Assembly (NCBI RefSeq): GCF_900101445.1
Contig: NZ_FNKE01000002.1
Location: 80,068-144,067 of the forward strand
DNA from: Streptococcus equinus
GTDB taxonomy: Bacteria > Bacillota > Bacilli > Lactobacillales > Streptococcaceae
Length of the DNA: 64,000 nt
Direction: 5' to 3'
Shown here: positions 25,637 to 34,050 of the stretch, one piece after another
How the letters are laid out: every line of letters starts with the position of its first letter
Position numbering within the stretch: the stretch's first letter is position 1
Made by a program: the position numbers and the translations under genes
The notes under the pieces: model-generated
What the model saw: only the letters and a program-made list of their open reading frames with translations
What the model was told of the DNA's origin: nothing
Databases searched by the model: none

Positions 25637-26464
25637 TTAATAGAGCTTTTCAATAATACTGTCATCAATATGATATTCATTATCAGGTGTTGGGAATTTC
25701 TGAGCGTCAACATCTTCGATATAGTTTTTGACAGCGTCGGAGATGAGCTCGCCGATGTTGGCATAGCGTTTGACGAATTTTGGTGTGAAATCAGAGAATA
25801 ACCCCAACAAATCAGCGTAAACTAACACTTGTCCATCGGTTTGATTGCCAGCGCCAATCCCAATGGTTGGAATATCTAGCTGTTTGGTTACAAGTTGGGC
25901 GAGTTTAGCTGGGATAGCTTCAAGAACCACGGCAAAAGCACCAGCTTCTTGAACAGCTTTGGCATCTTCTAGAAGTTGTTTGGCAGCAGCTTCGGTTTTG
26001 GCTTGAACTTTGAAACCGCCGAAGGCATTGATGTGTTGTGGGGTTAAACCAAGGTGAGCACAAACTGGAATCCCAGCCTCCACCATTGCCTTGATTTGTG
26101 GACAGACACTTTTACCACCTTCTAATTTGACGGCTTGGCAATGAGTCTCCTTCATCAAGCGCCCAGCATTTTCCACAGCTTTTTCAACTGATACTTGATA
26201 AGACATAAAAGGCATATCAACGATAACCAGAGCGTTTTTAGCCCCTCTGCAGACTGCTTTGCCATGATGAATCATATCTTCCATGGTTACTGAAATAGTG
26301 TCATCGTAGCCTAGCATGACGTTGCCAAGAGAATCACCAACAAGAATGCTGTTGACACCAGTGCTATCGATTAATTTTGCTGTTGAGTAGTCGTAGGCGG
26401 TTAACATGGTTAACTTTTTACCGTCTGCTTTAGCTTTTTGAAAGCTCAATACGGTATTTTTCAT
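25637..26464 (-). CDS. panB: 3-methyl-2-oxobutanoate hydroxymethyltransferase
   Basis: Makes ketopantoate from 2-ketoisovalerate and methylene-tetrahydrofolate. 275 residues: [31 protein letters not shown] (metal-binding Asp), [13 protein letters not shown] and AHLGLTPQ are the family motifs. First gene of panBCD, preceded by GGAGACTCTC. Panto-ate reductase (panE) is not here and must be elsewhere. Confidence 0.96.
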   Translation of the reverse strand: MKNTVLSFQKAKADGKKLTMLTAYDYSTAKLIDSTGVNSILVGDSLGNVMLGYDDTISVTMEDMIHHGKAVCRGAKNALVIVDMPFMSYQVSVEKAVENAGRLMKETHCQAVKLEGGKSVCPQIKAMVEAGIPVCAHLGLTPQHINAFGGFKVQAKTEAAAKQLLEDAKAVQEAGAFAVVLEAIPAKLAQLVTKQLDIPTIGIGAGNQTDGQVLVYADLLGLFSDFTPKFVKRYANIGELISDAVKNYIEDVDAQKFPTPDNEYHIDDSIIEKLY

Positions 26465-26597
26465 GAGAGTCTCCTTTCACCAAAAGCCACAAAAACTTTT
26501 AGAATAAAACATGTCTAGCTAACATTATATCAAATATTCAGAAAATTTTAAATTGTAGGTCAAAAATAAGTAGTGAGAAAGCATTGCTATTAACATA

Positions 26598-26625
26598 AAA
26601 GAGCCTGAAGCGTAGTTCAGACTCT
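26598..26625 (-). terminator. intrinsic terminator of the mannanase gene
   Basis: On the minus strand AGAGTCTGAA/TTCAGGCTCT stem followed by TTTTATG, 14 bp after the stop codon at 26639. Confidence 0.8.
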
Positions 26626-26638
26626 GAGTGTGAAATGA

Positions 26639-28081
26639 TTAGTCAAAAATACTGCAAGATTTTGAGGTGTTTTTGATACCATTTGTGTCATTGATAATGG
26701 CGTTACCTTGCTCAGTCAATTGTGTACCAGCCCAATCTTGGACCATGTCGAGATAAGCAAGTTCACTGCTATTTCCTTTCCAAGACCAGCCAAGATACCC
26801 AACACCTTTTGCTTGAGAGTAGCTCATGATTGTCTTGTAATCGATTGGACCATTTGTGTGTTTAATACCAAATTCACCGATACATAACGGTGCCCCAACG
26901 GCTAGTGATGAATCAATATTAGTTTGAACAGCACCGTAAGCTCCAGCGTATTCGTACATGTGGATTGAGAAAATAAGGTTGTGCTCTGAATCGGATTGGA
27001 CGACACTTTGGCCAGCATCTGCGATTGATTTTGGATATTGTCCCCAGCCTGCGCAGTCAACCATGATGGTATTTTTGATACCAACGTTACGAAGTTTGGG
27101 GATAACTTGTTGATAACCTGCTGCCCAGTTTGAACTATCCCAAGCTCCGCCCCATTCATTGGCGATGTTTAAGATGACATGGTCTTCGTTTCCAATGAGA
27201 GCATCTTTCATTTCTATCCAGTAATTAGCGGCATTTTCCAAATCTTGAATGTTATCTGAACCAGTAGCGTCGTGTGCTTCGACGATAGCAATCAAGTGGT
27301 TGTCTTTACAAAGTTTGATAAGTTTTTGAATTTCTGCTAGTGAAGTTTTGCTGTATTGCTGCCCGTCTCCCATAACGATACGAATACAGTTGGCTCCAGT
27401 TTTTGCAATAGCAGGAATGGCAGTGTCTTCCTGACCTTTATACCAAGCATAAGGGTAGTTAATACCGCGCATGATAAATGGATTGCCTTTGGCATCATAG
27501 AGAGTTGTTCCATTTGTGTGAAAGCCACTGGTTGTGGTTACTGGATTAGGGTTGGGATGATCTTCACCTACTTTGGTAAATTCCCATTTTTGATTAGTCC
27601 CATTAGTATCAGACCATTGTTGGACGTTAGCACCTGCATTAGTTGCGCCACGAGCGACGTCGAGTACTTTTCCGCTAACAGCAGAGACTAACTTGTAAGA
27701 ACCGTCGCCGTTATCAACAATTTTCCACTTTTGACAAGTCCCGTTAGTATCGTCCCATTGCTGCACATTAGCGCCATCATATGTTGCAGCAGAAGCAACA
27801 TCGAGTACTTTTCCACTATTTACAGATACCAATTTATAATAGCCGTCGCCAGTATCAAGGACTGTCCATTTTTGATTAGTCCCGTCAGTGTCGTCCCACT
27901 GTTGGACGTTAGCGCCCGCATTAGTTGCACCACGAGCGACATCAAGAACTTTCCCACTGTGCTTTGCTGTGATTTTGTAAGTATTTCCTGAAATAATCGC
28001 ATCAGCTTTTACCTCATGAGCTGCTACAATACCAGAAAGTAATGTTAGTGCCGTTAAAGATCCAATGAGTGTTTTTTTCAT
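26639..28081 (-). CDS. secreted beta-mannanase: ricin-type CBM13 + GH5 (subfamily 8-like)
   Basis: Exported endo-beta-1,4-mannanase. Domains: signal peptide of about 26 residues (ending HEVKA-DA); three ricin-type QxW repeats at about 30-170, each with SGKVLDV..NVQQW..TNQKW; a PNPNP linker near 175; GH5 catalytic barrel 186-480. Acid/base Glu309 in IANEW and nucleophile Glu403 in IGEFG are both present. Motifs such as ALIGNEDHVILNIANEW, CAGWGQYPKSI and SIHMYEYAG are those of the Bacillus-type GH5_8 mannanases. There is no sortase motif, so it is free or bound through the CBM. Repeats 1 and 3 are almost identical, suggesting a recent internal duplication. Upstream region carries a 26-bp palindrome. 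Confidence 0.88.
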   Translation of the reverse strand: MKKTLIGSLTALTLLSGIVAAHEVKADAIISGNTYKITAKHSGKVLDVARGATNAGANVQQWDDTDGTNQKWTVLDTGDGYYKLVSVNSGKVLDVASAATYDGANVQQWDDTNGTCQKWKIVDNGDGSYKLVSAVSGKVLDVARGATNAGANVQQWSDTNGTNQKWEFTKVGEDHPNPNPVTTTSGFHTNGTTLYDAKGNPFIMRGINYPYAWYKGQEDTAIPAIAKTGANCIRIVMGDGQQYSKTSLAEIQKLIKLCKDNHLIAIVEAHDATGSDNIQDLENAANYWIEMKDALIGNEDHVILNIANEWGGAWDSSNWAAGYQQVIPKLRNVGIKNTIMVDCAGWGQYPKSIADAGQSVVQSDSEHNLIFSIHMYEYAGAYGAVQTNIDSSLAVGAPLCIGEFGIKHTNGPIDYKTIMSYSQAKGVGYLGWSWKGNSSELAYLDMVQDWAGTQLTEQGNAIINDTNGIKNTSKSCSIFD

Positions 28082-28181
28082 TAGTTTTCTCCCCCTAAAA
28101 AGTTTTAGGCCCTTATGTTTTGAATATAACTTTTTTCCGCGGTAAATAAAGCAATTGTATACAAATAATCAAAAAAAGTTT

Positions 28182-28195
28182 CAGGAAGCGCATCC
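28182..28195. promoter_or_regulatory. possible degenerate cre upstream of the mannanase gene
   Basis: CAGGAAGCGCATCC matches the cre consensus at 12 of 14 positions (both mismatches at the left end). About 100 bp upstream of the mannanase start. A TTGTATACAA palindrome lies between it and the gene (28155-28164). Confidence 0.3.
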
Positions 28196-28216
28196 AAAAA
28201 AAGTATAACATAATTC

Positions 28217-28242
28217 TTTATAAAAGTATATACTTTTATAAA
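28217..28242. promoter_or_regulatory. 26-bp perfect palindrome with GTATATAC core (GntR-type operator)
   Basis: The sequence is exactly self-complementary over 26 bp and centred on GTATATAC, which fits the GntR/HutC pattern GTMTAKAC. It is in the spacer between the mannanase gene (minus) and a GntR gene (plus), 136 bp from the former and 283 bp from the latter, the expected place for an operator of that regulator. Confidence 0.6.
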
Positions 28243-28261
28243 ATAAAATGATAAAATGAAG

Positions 28262-28410
28262 CTGTCAAAAGAAGGAGGAGGTGAATAGCTTATTAATTGA
28301 CAAATTTATTATCCGATAATTAAAGAATTTTATTAGTTAACCATAAAAATCAGAGCAACTTTTAAAATCTCCTGGGCTGTTTTGGTTTTTTTATGGTTAC
28401 ATTTTATGGG
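28262..28410 (+). other. strong ribosome site with mini-ORF, then large hairpin
   Basis: AAGGAGGAGGTGAATAG (28271 on) offers a very strong Shine-Dalgarno but only a 12-codon frame starting at GTG (MNSLLIDKFIIR). About 60 bp later TAACCATAAAAA and TTTTTTTATGGTTA (28339 to 28399) form a long stem with an inner GAGCAAC/GCTGTTTT-like part. This looks like a short transcript (leader peptide, sRNA or remnant of a small toxin gene) ended by a terminator. The rest of the 28082-28524 spacer shows no gene. Confidence 0.35.
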
Positions 28411-28524
28411 AAAAAGTATCATTTACAACAAATTATCAATTAACATTTGGAACTTTAGCTCTTCTAGTTTAAAATATAGATAATAATATGCATTAGTTTA
28501 TATATTAGATTTAGAGGAGAAGCA

Positions 28525-29238
28525 ATGGAAAAATATAACCTTATTGCAAATGATGTGCGTAAGAAAATTTTAGAAGGTGTTTATCAACCGAATGAACAGC
28601 TGCCTTTTGAAAAAGATTTTTGTCGCACGTACAAGGTTAGTAAGATGACGGTCAAAAAAGCCTTAGATATTCTCGTTACAGAAGGTTTGATTTACAAACG
28701 TCGTGGAGCAGGGACTTTTGTCATGGACCTGTCAGTTGAAAAAATGGAGAAAATGTTGATGGATATCCAAATGATGGGGACAACAGCATTTTATCCAGAT
28801 AAAAAAATTACAAGTCGCGTGATTGATTTTACGGTTGTGAAAGCAGACGCGGAAATTGCAGAAAAACTAAAAATTAAGGAAACAAGCTTTGTTTATAAAA
28901 TTCATCGTGTCCGCTTAGTTGATGATAAACCAACGGTTATCGAAGAAACTTATATGCCAATCGATTTGATTACAGGTTTGAAAATTGAGCATGTGGAAAA
29001 TTCGATTTACGATTACATTGAAAATGACCTTGGTTTAAAAATTCAATCAGGCCACCGTACTATTACTGTTCGTCGTGCGACGGATGAGGAAGCTGATTAC
29101 TTGTCACTTGAAAAAGGTGACCCAGTAGCAGTAGCTGTTCAAACGGGGTATTTAACAAATGGTGCTGCGTTTGAATACTCAATTAGTACACATCGTTATG
29201 ATGAATTTTCATTGGAGATTGTTTTAACACACCACTAG
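28525..29238 (+). CDS. GntR/HutC-family regulator
   Basis: 237 residues, winged helix (YNLIANDVRKKILEGVYQPNEQLPFEKDFCRTYKVSKMTVKKALDIL) and UTRA domain. About the same architecture as the regulator at 22537 but clearly a different protein. It is followed after 34 bp by a ROK kinase gene, and shares its upstream region with the mannanase gene, so control of both is plausible. AGAGGAG precedes the ATG. Confidence 0.88.
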   Translation: MEKYNLIANDVRKKILEGVYQPNEQLPFEKDFCRTYKVSKMTVKKALDILVTEGLIYKRRGAGTFVMDLSVEKMEKMLMDIQMMGTTAFYPDKKITSRVIDFTVVKADAEIAEKLKIKETSFVYKIHRVRLVDDKPTVIEETYMPIDLITGLKIEHVENSIYDYIENDLGLKIQSGHRTITVRRATDEEADYLSLEKGDPVAVAVQTGYLTNGAAFEYSISTHRYDEFSLEIVLTHH

Positions 29239-29272
29239 CGGTGATTTTTGCTAGGTAGAAATGGAGAAGAAA

Positions 29273-30136
29273 ATGAATTTAGTCGTGTTTGATATTGGTG
29301 GAACTTCTGTGAAATATGGTCGCTACCAAGACAGTGCCATTGATAAAAAAGGTTCCTTTCCAACTCCCAAAACATGGGAAGAAATGAAAGAAAACTTGCA
29401 TCGTGTCTTCACAGAATTAGCGGATGCTGATACCAAAGGAGTTGCTATCTCTAGCCCTGGTGCTGTGGATACTGAAGAAGGTGTGATTAAAGGCTTTAGT
29501 GCTATCCCATACATTCATCATTTCAAGATTATTGATGAATTGGAAGCAATGTTTGGCCTACCTGTGACCATCGAAAATGATGCTAACTGTGCTGGCCTTG
29601 CTGAAAGTCAATTTGGCATCGGAAAAGACAGTAAAAAATCAATTTACTTCATCCTTGGAACAGGTATCGGTGGTGCGGTTTGCCTTGATGGTAAATTGTA
29701 CAAAGGAAGTAGCCTTTACGGTGGTGAATTTGGTTTCATGATTATCAAAGACGGCATTACGCTTAGTAACCTAGCTAGTCCTGTTGCTGTGGCTAAAAAA
29801 TACGCTAAGGAACATGGCTTGACTGATTTTACTGGCAAAGATTTATTTGATTTGGCAGATGCTGGCAATAGCGATGCGAAGGCTGCCTTGTCAGAAATGT
29901 ATGATGTCATTGCTATCGGTATTTTCAACTGCCTTGTCAGCATTAATCCTGATTTGGTTGGTATTGGTGGCGGTATTTCTGCGCGTGAAGATTTGGTGCC
30001 AGAACTTGAAAAACGTCTGCAAAAATTGGTTGAAAAAACTGATGCTCACGGATTAGAATACCAAGTAAAAACTTGCCAATTCCGAAACGATGCCAATCTT
30101 TTAGGAGCCGTTTCTAATTTCTTAAATAGCAAATAA
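29273..30136 (+). CDS. ROK family sugar kinase
   Basis: 287-residue ATP-dependent hexose kinase. N-terminal phosphate-binding DIGGTSVKYG, PGAVD, catalytic ENDANCAG (Asp), ILGTGIGGAVCLDG. The zinc-binding CxCGxxGCxE motif of glucokinases and repressors is missing; the protein instead resembles BglK-type beta-glucoside kinases and other zinc-free ROK members. Start at ATG 29273, which has GGAGAAG seven bases upstream; an ATG at 29261 lies before that site. Paired with the GntR gene; terminator follows. Substrate not certain (beta-glucosides, mannobiose or glucose). Confidence 0.8.
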   Translation: MNLVVFDIGGTSVKYGRYQDSAIDKKGSFPTPKTWEEMKENLHRVFTELADADTKGVAISSPGAVDTEEGVIKGFSAIPYIHHFKIIDELEAMFGLPVTIENDANCAGLAESQFGIGKDSKKSIYFILGTGIGGAVCLDGKLYKGSSLYGGEFGFMIIKDGITLSNLASPVAVAKKYAKEHGLTDFTGKDLFDLADAGNSDAKAALSEMYDVIAIGIFNCLVSINPDLVGIGGGISAREDLVPELEKRLQKLVEKTDAHGLEYQVKTCQFRNDANLLGAVSNFLNSK

Positions 30137-30143
30137 CAGTTTA

Positions 30144-30173
30144 AGGCTTGATGAATTTTCAAGCCTCTTTTTT
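30144..30173 (+). terminator. intrinsic terminator of gntR-ROK
   Basis: AGGCTTGA/TCAAGCCT stem followed by CTTTTTTATTT. Confidence 0.9.
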
Positions 30174-30277
30174 ATTTAGTAAACAAAGTCTTTAAAATGG
30201 ATAAGGCATTGGTATTTTGGGGCGTTTAGTGTTAAAATAATATACAATATAAATCTGTATGCAAAGAAGAGGTCCTT

Positions 30278-32500
30278 ATGGCAAAAATTGTGAATTTGAC
30301 GGGTGAAGAGGTCGTTGCCCTAACGGCCCAATATATGAGCGAATCTGATGTAGCGATTGTTCAAAAAGCATTAGATTACGCGACAAAAGCACATATCTCA
30401 CAAGTTAGGCAATCAGGCGAGCCTTACATCATCCATCCTATCCAAGTTGCAGGTATTTTAGCAGATCTTCATCTTGATGTGGTGACAGTGGCTTGTGGTT
30501 TTTTGCATGACGTTGTTGAAGATACTGAGATTACTTTAGATGAAATCGAAGCCGAATTTGGTAAAGATGTGCGTATCATCGTGGATGGTGTGACAAAACT
30601 TGGTAAAGTTGAGTACAAATCACACGAAGAGCAATTGGCTGAAAATCACCGTAAGATGCTTATGGCCATGTCTAAAGATATCCGTGTCATTTTGGTAAAA
30701 CTTGCTGACCGTCTTCACAATATGCGCACTTTGAAGCATCTTCGTAAGGACAAACAAGCGCGTATTTCACGTGAAACCATGGAAATCTATGCTCCCCTTG
30801 CTCATCGTTTGGGGATTAGCCGCATCAAGTGGGAATTGGAAGATTTGTCATTCCGTTACCTCAATGAAATTGAGTTCTACAAGATTTCTCACATGATGAA
30901 TGAAAAACGTCGTGAACGTGAAGCCTTGGTTGATGAAATCGTCAAGAAAATCAAAGACTACACTGAAGAACAAGGGCTTTACGGTGACGTTTACGGTCGT
31001 CCAAAACACATTTATTCTATTTATCGCAAAATGCGTGATAAAAAGAAACGTTTCGACCAAATCTATGATTTGATTGCCATTCGTTGTATCATGGAAACAC
31101 CTAGCGATGTTTACGCTATGGTTGGTTACATTCATGAATTGTGGCGTCCAATGCCAGGGCGTTTCAAAGATTATATTGCTGCGCCTAAAGCCAATGGTTA
31201 CCAATCTATTCACACGACTGTTTACGGACCAAAAGGACCAATCGAAATTCAAATCCGTACCAAAGAAATGCACCAAGTCGCTGAATACGGGGTTGCTGCT
31301 CACTGGGCTTACAAAAAAGGGATTAAAGGCAAGGTTGATAGCCAGGAACAAGCTGTCGGTATGAGTTGGATTAAAGAGTTGGTTGAATTGCAAGATGCCT
31401 CAAACGGTGATGCGGTAGACTTTGTCGATTCAGTTAAACAAGATATTTTCTCAGAACGTATCTATGTCTTCACCCCAACAGGTGCCGTTCAAGAATTGCC
31501 AAAAGACTCTGGGCCAATTGATTTTGCTTACGCCATTCACACACAAGTTGGTGAAAAGGCTGTTGGTGCTAAGGTTAATGGTCGTATGGTACCACTAACT
31601 GCCAAACTTAAAACAGGTGATGTGGTTGAAATTGTAACCAATCCAAATTCATTTGGACCAAGCCGCGACTGGATTAAAATTGTTAAGACAAACAAAGCCC
31701 GTAACCGCATCCGCCAATTCTTGAAAAATCAAGATAAGGAATTGTCAGTCAACAAGGGTCGTGAGCTTTTGGTGGATTATTTCCAAGACCAAGGCTATGT
31801 GGCTAACAAATACTTGGATAAAAAACACCTTGAAGCCATTTTGCCACGTTTCAGTGTTCGTAGCGAAGAAGCTCTTTATGCGGCTGTTGGTTTCGGTGAA
31901 ATTAGTGCGGCAGCAGTTTTCAATCGTTTAACAGAAAAAGAACGTCGCGAAGAAGAACGCGCCAAAGCGAAAGCAGAAGCAGATGAACTCATGAATGGTG
32001 GCGAAATCAAGACAGAAAATAAAGAAGTCTTGAAAGTCCGCAGCGAAAATGGCGTTATCATCCAAGGTGCTTCAGGTCTTTTGATGCGTATCGCCAAATG
32101 TTGTAACCCAGTGCCAGGTGACCCAATCGAAGGTTATATCACCAAAGGTCGTGGGGTGGCTATTCACCGTGCGGACTGTCACAATATCAAGAGCCAAGAA
32201 GGCTATGAACAACGTCTGATCGAGGTCGAATGGGACGACGCTACTAGCGCTAATAATGATTACATCGCTGAAATTGATATTTATGGTCTTAACCGTTCAG
32301 GGCTTCTAAATGATGTTCTTCAAGTCCTTTCAAACGTTACTAAGAACATTTCAACCGTCAATGCCCAACCAAGTAAGGATATGAAATTTGCGAATATTCA
32401 CGTTAGCTTCACAATTCCAAACTTGACGGAATTGACTGCTGTTGTCGATAAAATTAAAATCATTCCAGACGTTTATTCTGTCAAACGTACAAATGGATAA
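30278..32500 (+). CDS. relA: bifunctional (p)ppGpp synthetase/hydrolase, Rel/Rsh
   Basis: Stringent response enzyme, 740 residues. Hydrolase HD domain with His77-Asp78 in GFLHDVVEDTE; synthetase domain around 240-350 (DRKKRFDQIYDLIAIRCI, APKANGYQSIHTTVYGP); TGS domain about 400-460 (IYVFTPTGAVQELP); zinc-finger-like CCNPVPGD with CHN; ACT domain at the C-terminus. Both catalytic halves are intact. Followed by a terminator, then dtd. Confidence 0.97.
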   Translation: MAKIVNLTGEEVVALTAQYMSESDVAIVQKALDYATKAHISQVRQSGEPYIIHPIQVAGILADLHLDVVTVACGFLHDVVEDTEITLDEIEAEFGKDVRIIVDGVTKLGKVEYKSHEEQLAENHRKMLMAMSKDIRVILVKLADRLHNMRTLKHLRKDKQARISRETMEIYAPLAHRLGISRIKWELEDLSFRYLNEIEFYKISHMMNEKRREREALVDEIVKKIKDYTEEQGLYGDVYGRPKHIYSIYRKMRDKKKRFDQIYDLIAIRCIMETPSDVYAMVGYIHELWRPMPGRFKDYIAAPKANGYQSIHTTVYGPKGPIEIQIRTKEMHQVAEYGVAAHWAYKKGIKGKVDSQEQAVGMSWIKELVELQDASNGDAVDFVDSVKQDIFSERIYVFTPTGAVQELPKDSGPIDFAYAIHTQVGEKAVGAKVNGRMVPLTAKLKTGDVVEIVTNPNSFGPSRDWIKIVKTNKARNRIRQFLKNQDKELSVNKGRELLVDYFQDQGYVANKYLDKKHLEAILPRFSVRSEEALYAAVGFGEISAAAVFNRLTEKERREEERAKAKAEADELMNGGEIKTENKEVLKVRSENGVIIQGASGLLMRIAKCCNPVPGDPIEGYITKGRGVAIHRADCHNIKSQEGYEQRLIEVEWDDATSANNDYIAEIDIYGLNRSGLLNDVLQVLSNVTKNISTVNAQPSKDMKFANIHVSFTIPNLTELTAVVDKIKIIPDVYSVKRTNG

Positions 32501-32507
32501 CTAAAAT

Positions 32508-32535
32508 GAGCTGTATAATCAGCTCATTTTTTTGT
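32508..32535 (+). terminator. intrinsic terminator of relA
   Basis: TGAGCTG/CAGCTCA stem followed by eight T. Confidence 0.9.
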
Positions 32536-32628
32536 TTGAAAGAGTATGTGGTAAGTGCTTTTTTTATTTTTCTGAAAATGTTAAAATGGCAGTAATGAAA
32601 GCGAATTTATTTTCAGAAAGGAATAGAT

Positions 32629-33072
32629 ATGAAAGTAGTCATTCAACGTGTTAAAGAGGCACAAGTTGTAATTGATGATGAACTGGTTGGAGATATCAAT
32701 CAAGGTTTATTGTTGTTAGTTGGAGTAGGACCAGATGATGAGCAAGAAGATCTTGATTACGCTGTTCGTAAAATCACTAATATGCGCATCTTTTCAGATG
32801 ACATGGGCAAGATGAATTTATCTGTCCAAGATATTAAAGGAAGTATCTTATCAGTGTCTCAATTTACTTTGTTTGCGGATACCAAAAAAGGCAATCGTCC
32901 AGCATTTACAGGTGCCGCAAAACCTGATAAAGCTGAAAAAATGTACCTTGACTTTAATGAAGCACTTGCTCAATTCGTTCCTGTTGAAACAGGTGTTTTT
33001 GGTGCAGACATGCAAGTTAGCCTAGTCAATGACGGTCCTGTTACCATTATTTTGGATACAAAATCACGTTAA
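32629..33072 (+). CDS. dtd: D-aminoacyl-tRNA deacylase
   Basis: Removes D-amino acids mischarged on tRNA. 147 residues with the two signature motifs [21 protein letters not shown] and the Gly-transPro-like [19 protein letters not shown] precedes the ATG. It commonly follows relA in Firmicutes, as here, although a terminator separates them. Confidence 0.96.
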   Translation: MKVVIQRVKEAQVVIDDELVGDINQGLLLLVGVGPDDEQEDLDYAVRKITNMRIFSDDMGKMNLSVQDIKGSILSVSQFTLFADTKKGNRPAFTGAAKPDKAEKMYLDFNEALAQFVPVETGVFGADMQVSLVNDGPVTIILDTKSR

Positions 33073-33101
33073 GTTTAGTTAAGAATGGACGGAGGTGGAA
33101 G

Positions 33102-33950
33102 ATGTCATTAGAGCGATTGTTTCCAGAAGCTGTTGAAGCTGGCAAGGTTGAGCATGCAGAAGATTGGGTAGCTGTTGAGGAAAATGGGCAAACGTATTAC
33201 CTTCCTCTAGCAAATCTGAGTGAGCGTGAAAAAGCATTACTGGCTTTGCAAAATGACGGTATTTTAGAAGACAAGGTGACTGAGAATCCTTGGTACCGTT
33301 ATTTGATTCAAGATGATTTGAGTGTGGCAAAAGATTATAAAGCCTTGCAAATCATTTACATCGATCACAAGGAAGCCTTGCCAGAAGAACTGTGTGATTT
33401 TTTTGTGACCTTGTTACCTAACTTGCTTGCGACGGTGGTCATTTCAAAGACTAGAACATTACTCATTCTTGATCAAGAAGAGATGATTGAAGCAGAAGAT
33501 TTAATCGATGATGTGCTGCCGACTTTGGAAAGTGACTTTGGTATCAAGTTAACCATTTTCTTTGGCAATGTCTGGTGTAAATTTCAAGCAGATGATTTGC
33601 CAGCTTTTTACCGTGAAGAAAGTCGCTTGTTTGCCAATATGAGACATTTTCGTGGTAATGAACGAACAGTCAGTTTTTCACAAATGTTGCTGCTAGCTTA
33701 TGCGCACCAGCTTGATTTGCCAGCTATTAAACATAAAATGTTGCAAGCTATTGATGATAGTAAAGACATCAGACCGATTATCATGACCATGTGGCAAGAG
33801 CAGGGCAATCTTGCTAAAACAGCACAGAGTCTCTATATTCACCGTAATTCTTTGCATTATAAAATCGAGAAATTTCGCCTCCTGTCAGGTTTGAATTTGA
33901 AAAATCTTAATGATTTGGCATTTTCATACCTCTTAATTATGGAAAATTAG
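33102..33950 (+). CDS. PucR/CdaR-type helix-turn-helix regulator
   Basis: 282 residues. The last 60 residues, MTMWQEQGNLAKTAQSLYIHRNSLHYKIEKFRLLSGLNL, are the HTH_30 domain of PucR/CdaR proteins. The N-terminal two thirds have no domain that I recognise; there is no signal peptide and the middle (SKTRTLLILDQEEMIEAEDLIDDVLPTLESDFGIKLTIFFG) resembles the GGDEF-like linker found in CdaR/PucR. GGAGG precedes the ATG. It is the gene immediately before msmK and may control it, or respond to sugar status; inference only. Confidence 0.72.
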   Translation: MSLERLFPEAVEAGKVEHAEDWVAVEENGQTYYLPLANLSEREKALLALQNDGILEDKVTENPWYRYLIQDDLSVAKDYKALQIIYIDHKEALPEELCDFFVTLLPNLLATVVISKTRTLLILDQEEMIEAEDLIDDVLPTLESDFGIKLTIFFGNVWCKFQADDLPAFYREESRLFANMRHFRGNERTVSFSQMLLLAYAHQLDLPAIKHKMLQAIDDSKDIRPIIMTMWQEQGNLAKTAQSLYIHRNSLHYKIEKFRLLSGLNLKNLNDLAFSYLLIMEN

Positions 33951-33992
33951 TTTTTGGGCACATTGCACAAAAAATCTTGTGACTCCTGTCTA

Positions 33993-34021
33993 TATCATGT
34001 AAGCGTTATCTTTGCTATAAT
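33993..34021 (+). promoter_or_regulatory. msmK promoter overlapped by a perfect cre site
   Basis: Extended -10 TGCTATAAT (34013-34021). ATGTAAGCGTTATC (33997-34010) matches the cre consensus WTGNAARCGNWWNC at every position and fills the space between -35 and -10, so CcpA would block RNA polymerase directly. Confidence 0.8.
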
Positions 34022-34050
34022 AAAGCCACATAGATCAAAGGAGTTAAAAA

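Noticed and set aside
27356..27991. Plus-strand open frames inside the mannanase gene
   Set aside because: Shadow frames created by the repeated ricin domain on the other strand; no ribosome site.
29261..29272. ATG at 29261 as the start of the ROK kinase
   Set aside because: It lies before the GGAGAAG ribosome site that serves the ATG at 29273, and the extra residues do not belong to the ROK fold.
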